Source: Plasmodiophora brassicae
Lineage: Eukaryota; Endomyxa: Phytomyxea; Phytomyxea; Plasmodiophorida
Direction: 5' to 3'
DNA length: 64,000 nt
Assembly (NCBI GenBank): GCA_036867785.1
Contig: CP145421.1
Span: 992,001-1,056,000, forward strand
A model generated the notes under the pieces. It saw only the letters and a list, made by a program, of their open reading frames with translations. It was not told the DNA's origin and made no database searches. Position numbers and translations under genes: made by a program. This document shows positions 1-8,615 of this stretch, in pieces. Numbering within the stretch: the stretch's first letter is position 1; the number at the start of each line of letters is the position of its first letter.

Positions 1-2
1 AT

Positions 3-460
3 GACCGCCTTCGGAACAACCCGTCGATCTCGGCCCACTACTTCGACGGCATGACGCCGTACAACCACAGCGACGATGGCCTGCGAACGCAGCTCGCTGG
101 ATGCATCGCCGACTACCGCAACAGGAAGAACATTGTCGCGACCAAGGTCGCGTACAACGGTACGCACCTGTCCGTCTTCGTCGACCTGACCGAGACGGGC
201 GAGTACCGCAAGTGCCTGGTCGAGAAGCTGACCATGACGAACACGGCGCCGCTCTACCTGGGTGTGTCGGCTGAGACCGCTCCGGGTCCGTTCCAGGAGA
301 CGCAGGACGTCATCTCGATCGAGGTGACGGGCACGCCGGACTGGTCCCGTTCGACACCGCCCAAGGTCGCTCCCGGCTGGCAGCAGCAACAGCAACAGCA
401 GCAGCAGGATCAGGCGGCCGCCTGGCGCGCTGCCGCTCCTCCCCAGCAGGCGTCATGGCA

Positions 461-506
<46 letters not shown>

Positions 507-1097
507 CAGCAGTGGAAGGCGACACCCGAAGCGCCATCTGCCTGGTCGGGGTCGGACACGGAAGGGAGCGCTGTGCACGACAAACTGGACCAGTTGATGA
601 GGGCGGCGACGCACTCGCAGCTCGAGTCGCAGCAGGCCGGTGAGGTGCTGAAGGAACTCGAGCAGAACGTGATGCGCCATGTGTCTGGGGCGACCAAGGC
701 GATCCTGAACCGGCTGGCCCGGTTCGATTCGGTGGCGTCGACGCTGACGACGGTGCAGCAGCAGATGGAGTCGCTGTCGAAGGTGACCGACTCGACGAAG
801 GGCAGTGTTGACGCCGGTCGCGTCGACGCCGAACGACGGTACAACGACCTGAACGGCAAGCTGGACGCGGTCCTCTCCGAGGTGAAGACGATGAAGGAGA
901 TCGTGGAGCGGCAGTCGCGTACGACGCTGTCGCTGATGGAGCGCCGCATGCGCGAGATGTCCATGATATCGCAGGGCGCGGTCGCCAAGGGCAACGGGTG
1001 GGGCTTCTGGGTCATCCTCGTCATCTGCCAGGTCCTGTTCGTCATGTTCCTCGTGTACCGCCACTTCACCAACAAGAAGCTCGACAAACTCCTGTGA
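3..1097 (+). CDS. ERGIC-53/LMAN1-like L-type lectin cargo receptor, 3' part (5' end outside window)
   Basis: Seen: the frame is open from the window edge, so the N-terminus is missing. The first ~100 residues match the end of an L-type (leguminous-like) lectin domain (HYDG..P.NHSDDG, then ADYRNRKN, a beta-rich stretch and LGVSAETAPG). Then come a glutamine-rich linker with two CAG/CAA runs, a long amphipathic/coiled region, one transmembrane helix (WGFWVILVICQVLFVMFLVY) and a short basic cytosolic tail ending KLDKLL. Known: ERGIC-53/VIP36 proteins are type I receptors that carry glycoproteins from ER to Golgi. Their tails carry a C-terminal hydrophobic pair for ER exit and lysines for retrieval. 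Here there is a terminal LL and a lysine at -3 but no strict KKxx. The polyQ linker is unusual for the family. The next gene starts 69 bp downstream on the same strand. Confidence 0.85.
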
Positions 1098-1165
1098 TGA
1101 TCACCCGCCCTCCCCATTGCTAGACACCAACCGAACGCATCATACTGCAATACAGACGTCGTCGT

Positions 1166-3628
1166 ATGTCGTTAGTCCTGGAATGTGCAGCGCGCGGCTC
1201 TGGAATGGCGCAAGTTCGAGCTGAGCGGCGCGAGTCGGAGTCGCGACAACCCCCAAAAAAACGCCGCCGCGGAATCGATCTTGTGGCGCGTTTTTGCGAC
1301 GTCGCCTCCGGACGACGACGACGACGACGAGCGGCGGCTGTCGTCGTGGCCATGATGGGCGCCAGTGGCAGGCGGTCGTTGCGGTCCGTGCGGATGTGCG
1401 TGCAGGTCCTGCTGCTGGGCCGGCGATGGATGTCGGCGGTCGCCAGGCACGTCGCGCTGGGGCCGCTGTCGCCGCAGCACCAGCGGGTCGTCGATGCGGA
1501 GAAGCGGCTGCTGGACGACCTGGCCCGGGCCGTGCACCCGACGCTGGCGCCGGCGTCGGCCGACCTGTCCACTATTCGCGGCGCCGTCCGCCACCTGGAC
1601 GAACTGTTCTGCATGACCGTGATTGGCGAATTCAACAGCGGTTGGGCGCCCGTCGTCCCCTGGTTTCGCGTCTGCTGACGATGGCGCCCTCCAACCCCGG
1701 TCCTGCAGGGAAGTCGACGTTCATCAACGCGTTACTTGGCGAACGCGTATGCCAGGAGGGCGTGACGCCGACGACGAACGCGGTGACGACGGTTCGATAC
1801 GGGAGATCGGTGTCGTCGTCGCCCCTGTCGTCCCTGTCCGGCCATGTCGTCATGGCCAGGTCGCCGTGGCTGAAGGACAGCGTCATCGTGGACACGCCCG
1901 GCACCAACGCCATCGTTGCCGGGCACGAGGAGGTCACCGAGGAGATCATCCCGCGGTCCGACCTCGTCTTCTTCATCACGTCGGTCGACAGGCCGTTCTC
2001 CGAGTCGGAGCGCCAGTTCATGGAGAAGATTGTGCAATGGCGCCGGAACATTGTCATTGTCGTCAACAAGGTCGACGTGCTGGACCACGAGGGCGACCTG
2101 GACCTCGTCCTGCGATTCGTTCGGGACAACGTCCAGAAACTGCTTCACCTGACGCCCCCGATATTTGCCGTCAGCGGCAAGCTTGCCCTGAACGAGAAGG
2201 TCACCGGGCGGAAGGGCGCCGCGTTGCGTTCGTCCGGTTTCGACGCCCTGGAGGAGTTCATTCAGAACAGCCTGTCGGACAGGGACAAGATGCAGTTGAA
2301 GCTCGCGAATCCCCTCGGCGTCGCCGAGCGCCTCATGGACAAGTCAGCAACCGCCTTGCGCGCGCCGGCTCGGGTGTCGTCACTGATGCTCCGTCTTTGC
2401 AGGTACGAAGGCGTGCTCGAGTGTCGCGAGAAGCTGGCCCAAGTCGAGTCGGACACACTGGCCGGGGCGTTGCACCTGCTCGACACGCTCTCCCAGCAAA
2501 CACGCAGCACGTTCGGCCTGCACCAGCATCGCGTTGAGAACGTCCTACTTCGGCTGCTCGAGCGCATTGACGAGTTCCTCGATGCCAAGCTGCGGCTGAG
2601 CAACGTCCGGTCCCTGGTCAGCCAGGGCGCGCTGGCTGCCGCGTTCCAGAGTGAAGTCGTCGGGCAGTTCACGGAAGAGGTTGACGCCATCGTCCGGGAG
2701 GCGGCCGACTGGCTCGTCGAGCAGAACGTGTCGCGAGCGCAGGCTGTCGCCAGCTACCTTGACAACGCCGACAAGCGCAACGTCGTTGATTCGTCGCAGG
2801 TATTCTGTCAAACGCACTTCCACAGTCGTGGTGTTCTAACAGGCGGGTGAACTATGCCAGATCGGGTTGTCGTTGACACAAGGGCGGCAGGCATTGACCC
2901 GGGAGGTGCTCGATCAGGCGTCACAAACGCTGCAGCGCTACAACCGGCTACAGGTTTCCCAGGAGCTGGTTGGCACCGTCAGGAGCGCGCTACTGGCGAC
3001 TGCTGCGTTCGAGGTGGGGCTCCGTTCGTTGGCGCGTTGTAGACTGCCCTGACGTTTGCCCACTACGTACGTGCAGGCTTCCGCGTTTGGTGTCGGGGCC
3101 GTGGTCGCATCGGCGGCGAGCGTAGACGTGACCGGTTTGGCAGGCGCGGGCGCCCTTGCCGTCACCGGTCTCCTGGTGCTGCCTTACCGACGGCACGAGC
3201 TCCGACAGACCTTTCGGTCGCACCTGGCATCTGTCAAGAAGCAGCTGAACATGATCCTGGAACAGCATCTCGGCCAGGAGCTGGAACGCGGCGTCGGCAT
3301 GGTTCAGTCTGCGCTGCAACCCTTCCGAGCTCGGGTGGACACGGAACGGGCCCGCCTGCAACTGGCAGGCGAACGGTTACGGAACGCCCGGAAGGATCTG
3401 GATGCCATCCGTGAATCCATCCGACAGCTGTCGACCGATCAGGACGCCAAGGAAGCGTCCGTCGCCGAGCTACCAGACTCGCCCGCTGTGTCGCCACCGG
3501 AAGGCGGTCAGCCTGCAGCCGCAAGCAAGGCTGTACCGGTTCCTGCATCACCTGACACTGCGAACGAAACCCTGGTTGGCGTACGTGTCGATGGTGGCGA
3601 CAAGGCGGACGTAATGAAGCCCCAGTAA
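1166..3628 (+). CDS. FZL/bacterial-dynamin-like membrane-remodelling GTPase, five exons
   Basis: Model: exons 1166-1640, 1709-2342, 2403-2799, 2861-3013 and 3077-3628, with four introns of 60-68 nt, giving about 736 aa. The first intron splits the P-loop glycine codon. Joining the exons restores GEFNSGKST (G1, ~154-162), followed by DTPG (G3, ~219) and NKVD (G4, ~278). After the GTPase comes a long helical region, then a hydrophobic paddle (from ~554: FGVGAVVASAAS, GAGALAVTGLLVLPY) and a further helical, acidic C-terminus. Known: this G-domain/paddle layout is that of mitofusin-like FZL and bacterial dynamin-like proteins, which fuse or remodel organelle membranes. Whether it acts in mitochondria or a plastid cannot be told. 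The start is uncertain: a later ATG (near 1351) would drop a basic N-terminus that could be a targeting peptide. Confidence 0.85.
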
Positions 3629-3900
3629 TTATGGTTATAGGCCGCTGGATCAGTGCGTCGTTTCCTTCTGAGCAGACGTTCTACGTTCGGTCGGGGTTGG
3701 GAAGTCCAGATGGATGGTGAACGAACAGGCCGGTTGCGGACTGGCGACCGCCAACCCCACCGGAGTCTGCCAACCACAGACGCGTCGGGAACGATCTGTC
3801 GCCTTATAATTGATTGCGAACCCTCGCAGCATAGCGTTCCTGCAGATGTGTATGAAGAAAACCATTCGCATGTACACATTGTAACGCCGCGCGCCCAGGT

Positions 3901-4839
3901 TCAGATAGCAGCAACGTTAACAACGTGGTTGTCGTTGTTCCGCTGTTGTTCTGCTCTGCCGTATTTGCACTGGCGTTGACGGACGTACGCAGAGGCCCAT
4001 AGCGCCATCGTGTGGACAACGATGACACCCAGGATGAACAGTTTCATGTTGGTCGGTCGTCCCCAGGGGTATCGTTTCCGGATGTGTGATTCACACTGGT
4101 ACATGTAGGCCGCCAGCGGACAGACGAGAATCGTTCGCAGTGCGACAAAGTCAACGCCCAGGCAGAGACTGTACGCGCCGATTGAGACCCGGTCCTTGAC
4201 GACGCCACCGGAACACGTTGAGAGCAGATGTGTGACGACAGCAACAGCCGCCGAGATTGCAGTCAGAGACATTGCCGTCGAGTAACGAGCGGCTTCCTCG
4301 GGAAGGTCCCGCAATTGGGATTCGTAGAACCAGACCCGCTCATCGCGTAGATGTCCCATGTAGGGATAGGTGCTCACTGCCACCACAGCGCCAGCGACGG
4401 CGACGGTGCCCACCATGAAGAACGCCACGCGATAGCACCAGCGATGGACACGAGCAGGCCGAATTAGGAGGAACGCGGGTGTTGCGAACAGCAGCATCAG
4501 GTAGAGCGGTTCGCGAAACGGGTAACGCTCGTCGTCCTCGGCAATCGTCAGCGAGACGCCAACGGCACCAACGGACAGCAGGAGCATGGCAGCACCGGCA
4601 ACCGAGGATGTCGTGGTGAACATCAGGACCATGGCAGGGATGACCACGGCGGCAGACAGGAACCCAGTGACAGCGAGCGTCGAGAACTGGCGGCTATCGA
4701 ATCCTTTGGCATACTGGGACGGGGTATGCTCGGCCGGCGTCAGTTGCGAGGCGGCGTAAAAGGCACATGCAGCGGCAAGCACACTGAGAACCAGCACACA
4801 TCCGACCAGGCACCGCTGCGGAACAGCTTTACCAGTCAT
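3901..4839 (-). CDS. Polytopic membrane protein, about 8 TM helices, unknown function
   Basis: Seen: a single uninterrupted frame of 312 aa from the ATG at 4839. The frame is open further upstream, but no other ATG looks natural. About eight hydrophobic segments are visible, beginning CLVGCVLVLSVLAAACAFY and ending MKLFILGVIVVHTMALWASAYV. Short polar loops include one with YPYMGHLRDERVWFYES. The C-terminus is basic and polar. The overall shape resembles small Frag1/DRAM-type membrane proteins, but I see no diagnostic motif and do not assign it. It is convergent with the dynamin-like gene (272 bp between stops). Confidence 0.6.
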   Translation of the reverse strand: MTGKAVPQRCLVGCVLVLSVLAAACAFYAASQLTPAEHTPSQYAKGFDSRQFSTLAVTGFLSAAVVIPAMVLMFTTTSSVAGAAMLLLSVGAVGVSLTIAEDDERYPFREPLYLMLLFATPAFLLIRPARVHRWCYRVAFFMVGTVAVAGAVVAVSTYPYMGHLRDERVWFYESQLRDLPEEAARYSTAMSLTAISAAVAVVTHLLSTCSGGVVKDRVSIGAYSLCLGVDFVALRTILVCPLAAYMYQCESHIRKRYPWGRPTNMKLFILGVIVVHTMALWASAYVRQRQCKYGRAEQQRNNDNHVVNVAAI

Positions 4840-5256
4840 TAGGGGCAGGACGCCGTTCGCGAACAGGCCGACCGTCGACTCCCAAAGCAGGTTCGATTCA
4901 GGTCGCTGCAGTATCGGTCTCACGCCCCGTCCACCCGAATTTAGACTCTGCGGCAATCGGCCGACTGCTGCTCTGACCTGCCGCTCTCAACGTCGTGACA
5001 CGACAGACCCCGTCCTGGCCAGTGATCAATGATCACGACGGGTAATTCCAAATTTAGAATATGCTAAGTTGGGACGGGCGTCCATCAGCTCCATGATTTG
5101 AGAGACTGGGAGAACCCGATTACCCAAATGGGCCTTGGTAACCAGTGGAAAGAGGTACTACGTAGCACCGTCATTCAGTGGTGATTGATTGAGACTGGAG
5201 CTACTGTATGATCTGCAGCTGGCCTCGTTCAGATCAGTCGTTTCTCGATGCAGAGG
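4840..5256. other. Intergenic; no gene seen
   Basis: Upstream region of the minus-strand membrane protein. It contains two copies of an AATTTAGA-type motif (near 4939 and 5051) that stand out in GC-rich DNA. No convincing coding or RNA gene. Confidence 0.4.
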
Positions 5257-5500
5257 ATCGGTATGGCTTGGCCATTCTTAACGAACCACTCAACCTGTTC
5301 GAGAGGACGGGCACCGGTGTGGAGAACACCAAGAGGGCGTACAGGGACTGGAAACGCTGGAGAGGCTTGTCGACGTTCTTTGCTGTCATTGGCGACTACG
5401 ACTCGATGCTGGTTCTGGATTCGCGTATCGCCAATGACGCCGCGTGCCCGTCGATGAAGCTGGACAGCATCCGGTTGTATATGGACTACAAGCTGCTCCC
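5257..5500 (+). repeat. Inverted repeat arm A: gene fragment in + orientation
   Basis: This 244-bp arm is matched in reverse at 5816-6046 with roughly 90% identity by eye. Read on the + strand it encodes a peptide containing NLFERTG, GVENTKRAYR and STFFAVIGDYDSML, which I do not recognise. The coding frame (about 5208-5558) is short. Most likely arm A is one of two fragments of a duplicated gene of unknown family. Confidence 0.7.
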
Positions 5501-5815
5501 ACCGGGGACCCCGGTGCATCTGGACGAGCATTGCAAACGGCAACGGGCGAACAGCTGATCGCTGAGGGCGGGTGGAACGACCCCAAGATCTGCGAGCAAC
5601 TGGGCAGCGCCGTCTTCGCCATCCATGTCGAGCGTGGGCACACTGGCGACTACTCAGGGCCATGTTCGAACTGCGTCGCTCTATATGCTGACGATCGTTC
5701 GACGCCTGGCTGCGAACGCCATCAGTATTGTCGACGGATGTGGCGATCTGGCAATCCGCGTCGACATCCTGACATGGGCAAGGCGTTGCAGCGTCAGGCT
5801 CGAGCACATGCCGCT

Positions 5816-6046
5816 GGGAGCAGCTTGTAGTCCATATACAACCGGATGCCGTCCAGCTTCATCGACGGCGTCATTGGCGATACGCGGATCCAGAATCAGC
5901 ATCGAGTCGTAGTCGCCAATTAGAGCAAAGAACGTCGACAAGCCTCTCCAGTGTTTCCTGTACGCCCTCTTGGTGTTCTCCACACCGGCGCCCGTCCTCT
6001 CGAACAGGTTGAGTGGTTCGATAAGAAATGGCCAAGCCATACCGAT
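5816..6046 (-). repeat. Inverted repeat arm B: same gene fragment in - orientation
   Basis: Reverse-complement copy of arm A, separated by a 315-bp spacer. Reading leftward it encodes the same NLFERTG..GVENTKRAYR..GDYDSML peptide. Its upstream side extends to about 6329 with a plausible reading frame (LPASQVEAINALAESG then MNRYGLAIS). That frame is offset by one base from the conserved part, so this copy looks decayed. No family recognised. Confidence 0.7.
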
Positions 6047-6768
6047 TCATGGCGGGGAGGACACCGGATTCCGCGAGCGCGTTGATGGCCTCAACCTGGG
6101 ATGCCGGCAGCCGGTGACGTTTCGTGCGGGGACGGCGCCGATCGCGTTGCCGTGCCATGGCGAAGGCGTGCGAATCACGGCCGGCTCGAGCGACAGGCTG
6201 AGGGTTCCCAATCCGCCACGCACTCCGTGGGACTGCGCGGCCCATGCTTGCTTGCGTCGACGCCTCGAAGTCAGTGCCCGGCGGCGAACACATGTCGCGC
6301 CAAATCAATACGCGATCGGATGAAGCCAACGAATGTTCCCGGTTCGCATCTTACGTATATATGCGTTCTTGGGATGCCACCTCCGACGCCGATGTCTTGA
6401 CCGATCTGCTGACATCGTCATACGACGATGTACGTCAGTGTCGATGATGACGACATCGGCGATGACGACGATGCCATGCTTTTACGAACGAAACGTCTGC
6501 AAACCGTAATGGGCAACCCTTACGTGCCGCCTGTAAATATTTCCTTTACGTCCATTGTGCCGTGTCAATGCAGGCGATGACAGAGGACAGCCGACAGTTG
6601 AAGAGCAGCGCGCGCTCGCCGGATAGTTCCAAATTTAGGTCTGGGAGGCGAGCGGTCACCCCGAAAACGATGCAGACCCAAATCGAGAGGTGGTCGTGGG
6701 GCCAACGCCGTGCCTGATAAATCGGGCACCGTCCCTGATAAATCGGGCACCGTCCCTCATTGTGCCTC
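6047..6768. other. Intergenic with possible remnant of duplicated gene and upstream region of protease 1
   Basis: The left third may be the 5' part of the minus-strand fragment in arm B. The rest shows no gene. An AAATTTAGG motif lies near 6630, about 135 bp before the protease start, and a 2 x 21-bp tandem repeat sits just before the ATG. Confidence 0.4.
6713..6754. repeat. Tandem repeat, 2 x 21 bp
   Basis: Two back-to-back copies of CCTGATAAATCGGGCACCGT plus one base, immediately upstream of the protease 1 start codon. It could be a promoter or 5'UTR element or simple slippage. Confidence 0.7.
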
Positions 6769-8496
6769 ATGGTATCCGCCCGAATGCTGCCAGTCGTCGT
6801 CCCTGTCGTGGCCTACGCCGTCGTGGTCGTCGTCGTGCAATCGCTGCCGGATGAGGCGTCGTTGAGCGAGGACCGATTCTTACCTGTTAGGCACCAGGGC
6901 GACCTCGGGACATGCACCTCATTTGCGATGGCGTCCTGTCTCGAGTATTACATGACGGCGCGCAACGAACGCCGCCACGTCTCCAGGGCGTTCCTGCACC
7001 AGATCGTGACCCACCACGCGGGCAACGCCCACGGTGAGCACGACGTCCTTCAACTGGGCGACACGGGCTCCAGCATCACGACCATGGTACGGGCCGTGCA
7101 ACGCTACGGGTTCGCCTTCGAGGACGACTATCCGTACAATCTCGCGGAACGCGTCGTCGCCGCCGGGCACGGCGTCCTGCCAATGCCCCCGGATGGCATC
7201 CTGAACAAGGCCCGCAAGTGGCGCCTCTCTGGGCACACGGATCTCTGCCCGGCCCGCGTCTGGACGTCGTCCTGCAACGACGACGGCACACTGGACAGGA
7301 TCCGCCGATCGATCGTCGATGGCAGGCCCGTGCTGGCCAGCGTCGACTGGCAGAAGCTCGGCGAATGCCAGCAGGAGGACGCGTACCATGCCGTTGTCAT
7401 CGTGGCATACAGGGGCGACCGGTTCCTGATACGCAACTCCCACGAGAGCAACGAAATGCTGTGGAAGACGTCAGCGGTCCTGAAGGAGGCGCTGGCGGGA
7501 GCCGCCTCGATCCATGGTGTCAGCGAGGAGACCCCGCTGCAGGCGCTGATCCAGTCGAACGCCTACAACCATGGCGTCGGCCAGTGGAACGGCAAAGCCG
7601 TCTGCATTCGCGACTGCCACGGTACGTACCTGAAGAACTGTGGCCCGGGTGAGGGACAGCACGTCCAGACGTCGAACGAGGTGCACCCGTACTGCATCGA
7701 GTTCTGCGACGACGGCACATGCGCGATCCGGTCCATGGTGCACGGCAACTACGTTCGGTGCCAGACCAAGAAGAGGCCATGGTACATGCCCGACGACACG
7801 TACAATCGCATCGACACGCAGACGTGGGCCGGGCCCTGGGAGAAGTTCAAGATCACGGGCTGCAACGGTAAGGTGGTCTTCCAGACCTGGGAGAACACGT
7901 TCCTGATGGCGCGTCCGGGATCGAAGACGGTCGAAGGGCAGACCGTCGTCGACGACTGGGAGAAGTTCACCATCGAGCCGTACTCGACGTTCGAGGACGA
8001 GTGGAAGGACCAGGAGGTCTACATTCGAGTGCCCAACACCAGCAAGTACCTGTGCGTCGCTGGGTCCGGCTTCGGACAGCCCCTCCAGACATCCGACCGG
8101 CCGTGCGCGTTCAAGTTCGAATTCCAGGACAACGGTAAGGTGGCTATTCGCTCCGTTACCCATGACAACTACGTCCGGTGCATGAACGGCGAGGTCAACA
8201 CGCAGACCTACGTCGATCGGTGCGAGCGGTTCACTCCACAGTTAATGGGCATCAACGGGGAGCGCCGCGTCGCATTCCAGGTGGAGCACGGCGGGTACCG
8301 CCTTCGCGCCAACCCGGATGGCGACGTCGTTGGCGCCGACAGCGCCGCGCCCGAAGAGTCCTTCCTGATCGAACGCAAATCAACGTCGCTCAGCAAGTTG
8401 GCGTTGATGGCGGGGATGGCTGGAACGGGATGGCTGGCATACACCGCCTGGGACAGGTTCCGGAAGAAGCCCGTACCACCCTCCAACGGGACGTGA
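6769..8496 (+). CDS. Papain-like (C1A) cysteine protease with beta-trefoil (fascin-like) lobes and C-terminal TM; paralog 1
   Basis: Seen: an intronless 575-aa protein with a hydrophobic N-terminus (signal or anchor, ~6-25). A papain-type core has HQGDLGTCTSFA (Gln43, Cys49) and a later YHAVVIVAYRG...IRNS (His207, Asn223), i.e. the Q-C-H-N set. Two or more beta-trefoil-like lobes follow, marked by repeating patterns such as GTYLKNCGPG, CAIRSMVHGNYVRC and VAIRSVTHDNYVRC. A hydrophobic helix near 544-561 and a basic tail end it. Known: C1A proteases hydrolyse peptides in lysosomes or outside the cell; fascin-type trefoils bind actin or sugars. Inferred: a secreted or membrane-tethered protease with a binding domain, C-terminal anchor facing out or into a vesicle. 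The ATG at 6769 is chosen because it starts the signal-like stretch. The paralog at 14689-16347 is similar along its length but lacks the C-terminal helix. Confidence 0.8.
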   Translation: MVSARMLPVVVPVVAYAVVVVVVQSLPDEASLSEDRFLPVRHQGDLGTCTSFAMASCLEYYMTARNERRHVSRAFLHQIVTHHAGNAHGEHDVLQLGDTGSSITTMVRAVQRYGFAFEDDYPYNLAERVVAAGHGVLPMPPDGILNKARKWRLSGHTDLCPARVWTSSCNDDGTLDRIRRSIVDGRPVLASVDWQKLGECQQEDAYHAVVIVAYRGDRFLIRNSHESNEMLWKTSAVLKEALAGAASIHGVSEETPLQALIQSNAYNHGVGQWNGKAVCIRDCHGTYLKNCGPGEGQHVQTSNEVHPYCIEFCDDGTCAIRSMVHGNYVRCQTKKRPWYMPDDTYNRIDTQTWAGPWEKFKITGCNGKVVFQTWENTFLMARPGSKTVEGQTVVDDWEKFTIEPYSTFEDEWKDQEVYIRVPNTSKYLCVAGSGFGQPLQTSDRPCAFKFEFQDNGKVAIRSVTHDNYVRCMNGEVNTQTYVDRCERFTPQLMGINGERRVAFQVEHGGYRLRANPDGDVVGADSAAPEESFLIERKSTSLSKLALMAGMAGTGWLAYTAWDRFRKKPVPPSNGT

Positions 8497-8615
8497 CTTC
8501 CATCATGTTCATTGTTGCGATCGCCGGATCGACATCTCGTCAGTCACATAAACGATTGCAGATGACGCCCGTACAGTCTGCTTCGATGTAGATTTGGGAC
8601 ACTGTATTCCTCCGG

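Noticed and set aside
310-1150. Long antisense open frames over the LMAN1-like gene (poly-Ala, poly-Cys, poly-Leu)
   Set aside because: They are translations of the CAG repeat and GC-rich codons in other frames; no domain and overlap with a clearly real gene.
5444-5830. Plus-strand frame across the inverted-repeat spacer as a gene
   Set aside because: It reads arm A in a different frame from the conserved peptide, and the spacer part has no homology.
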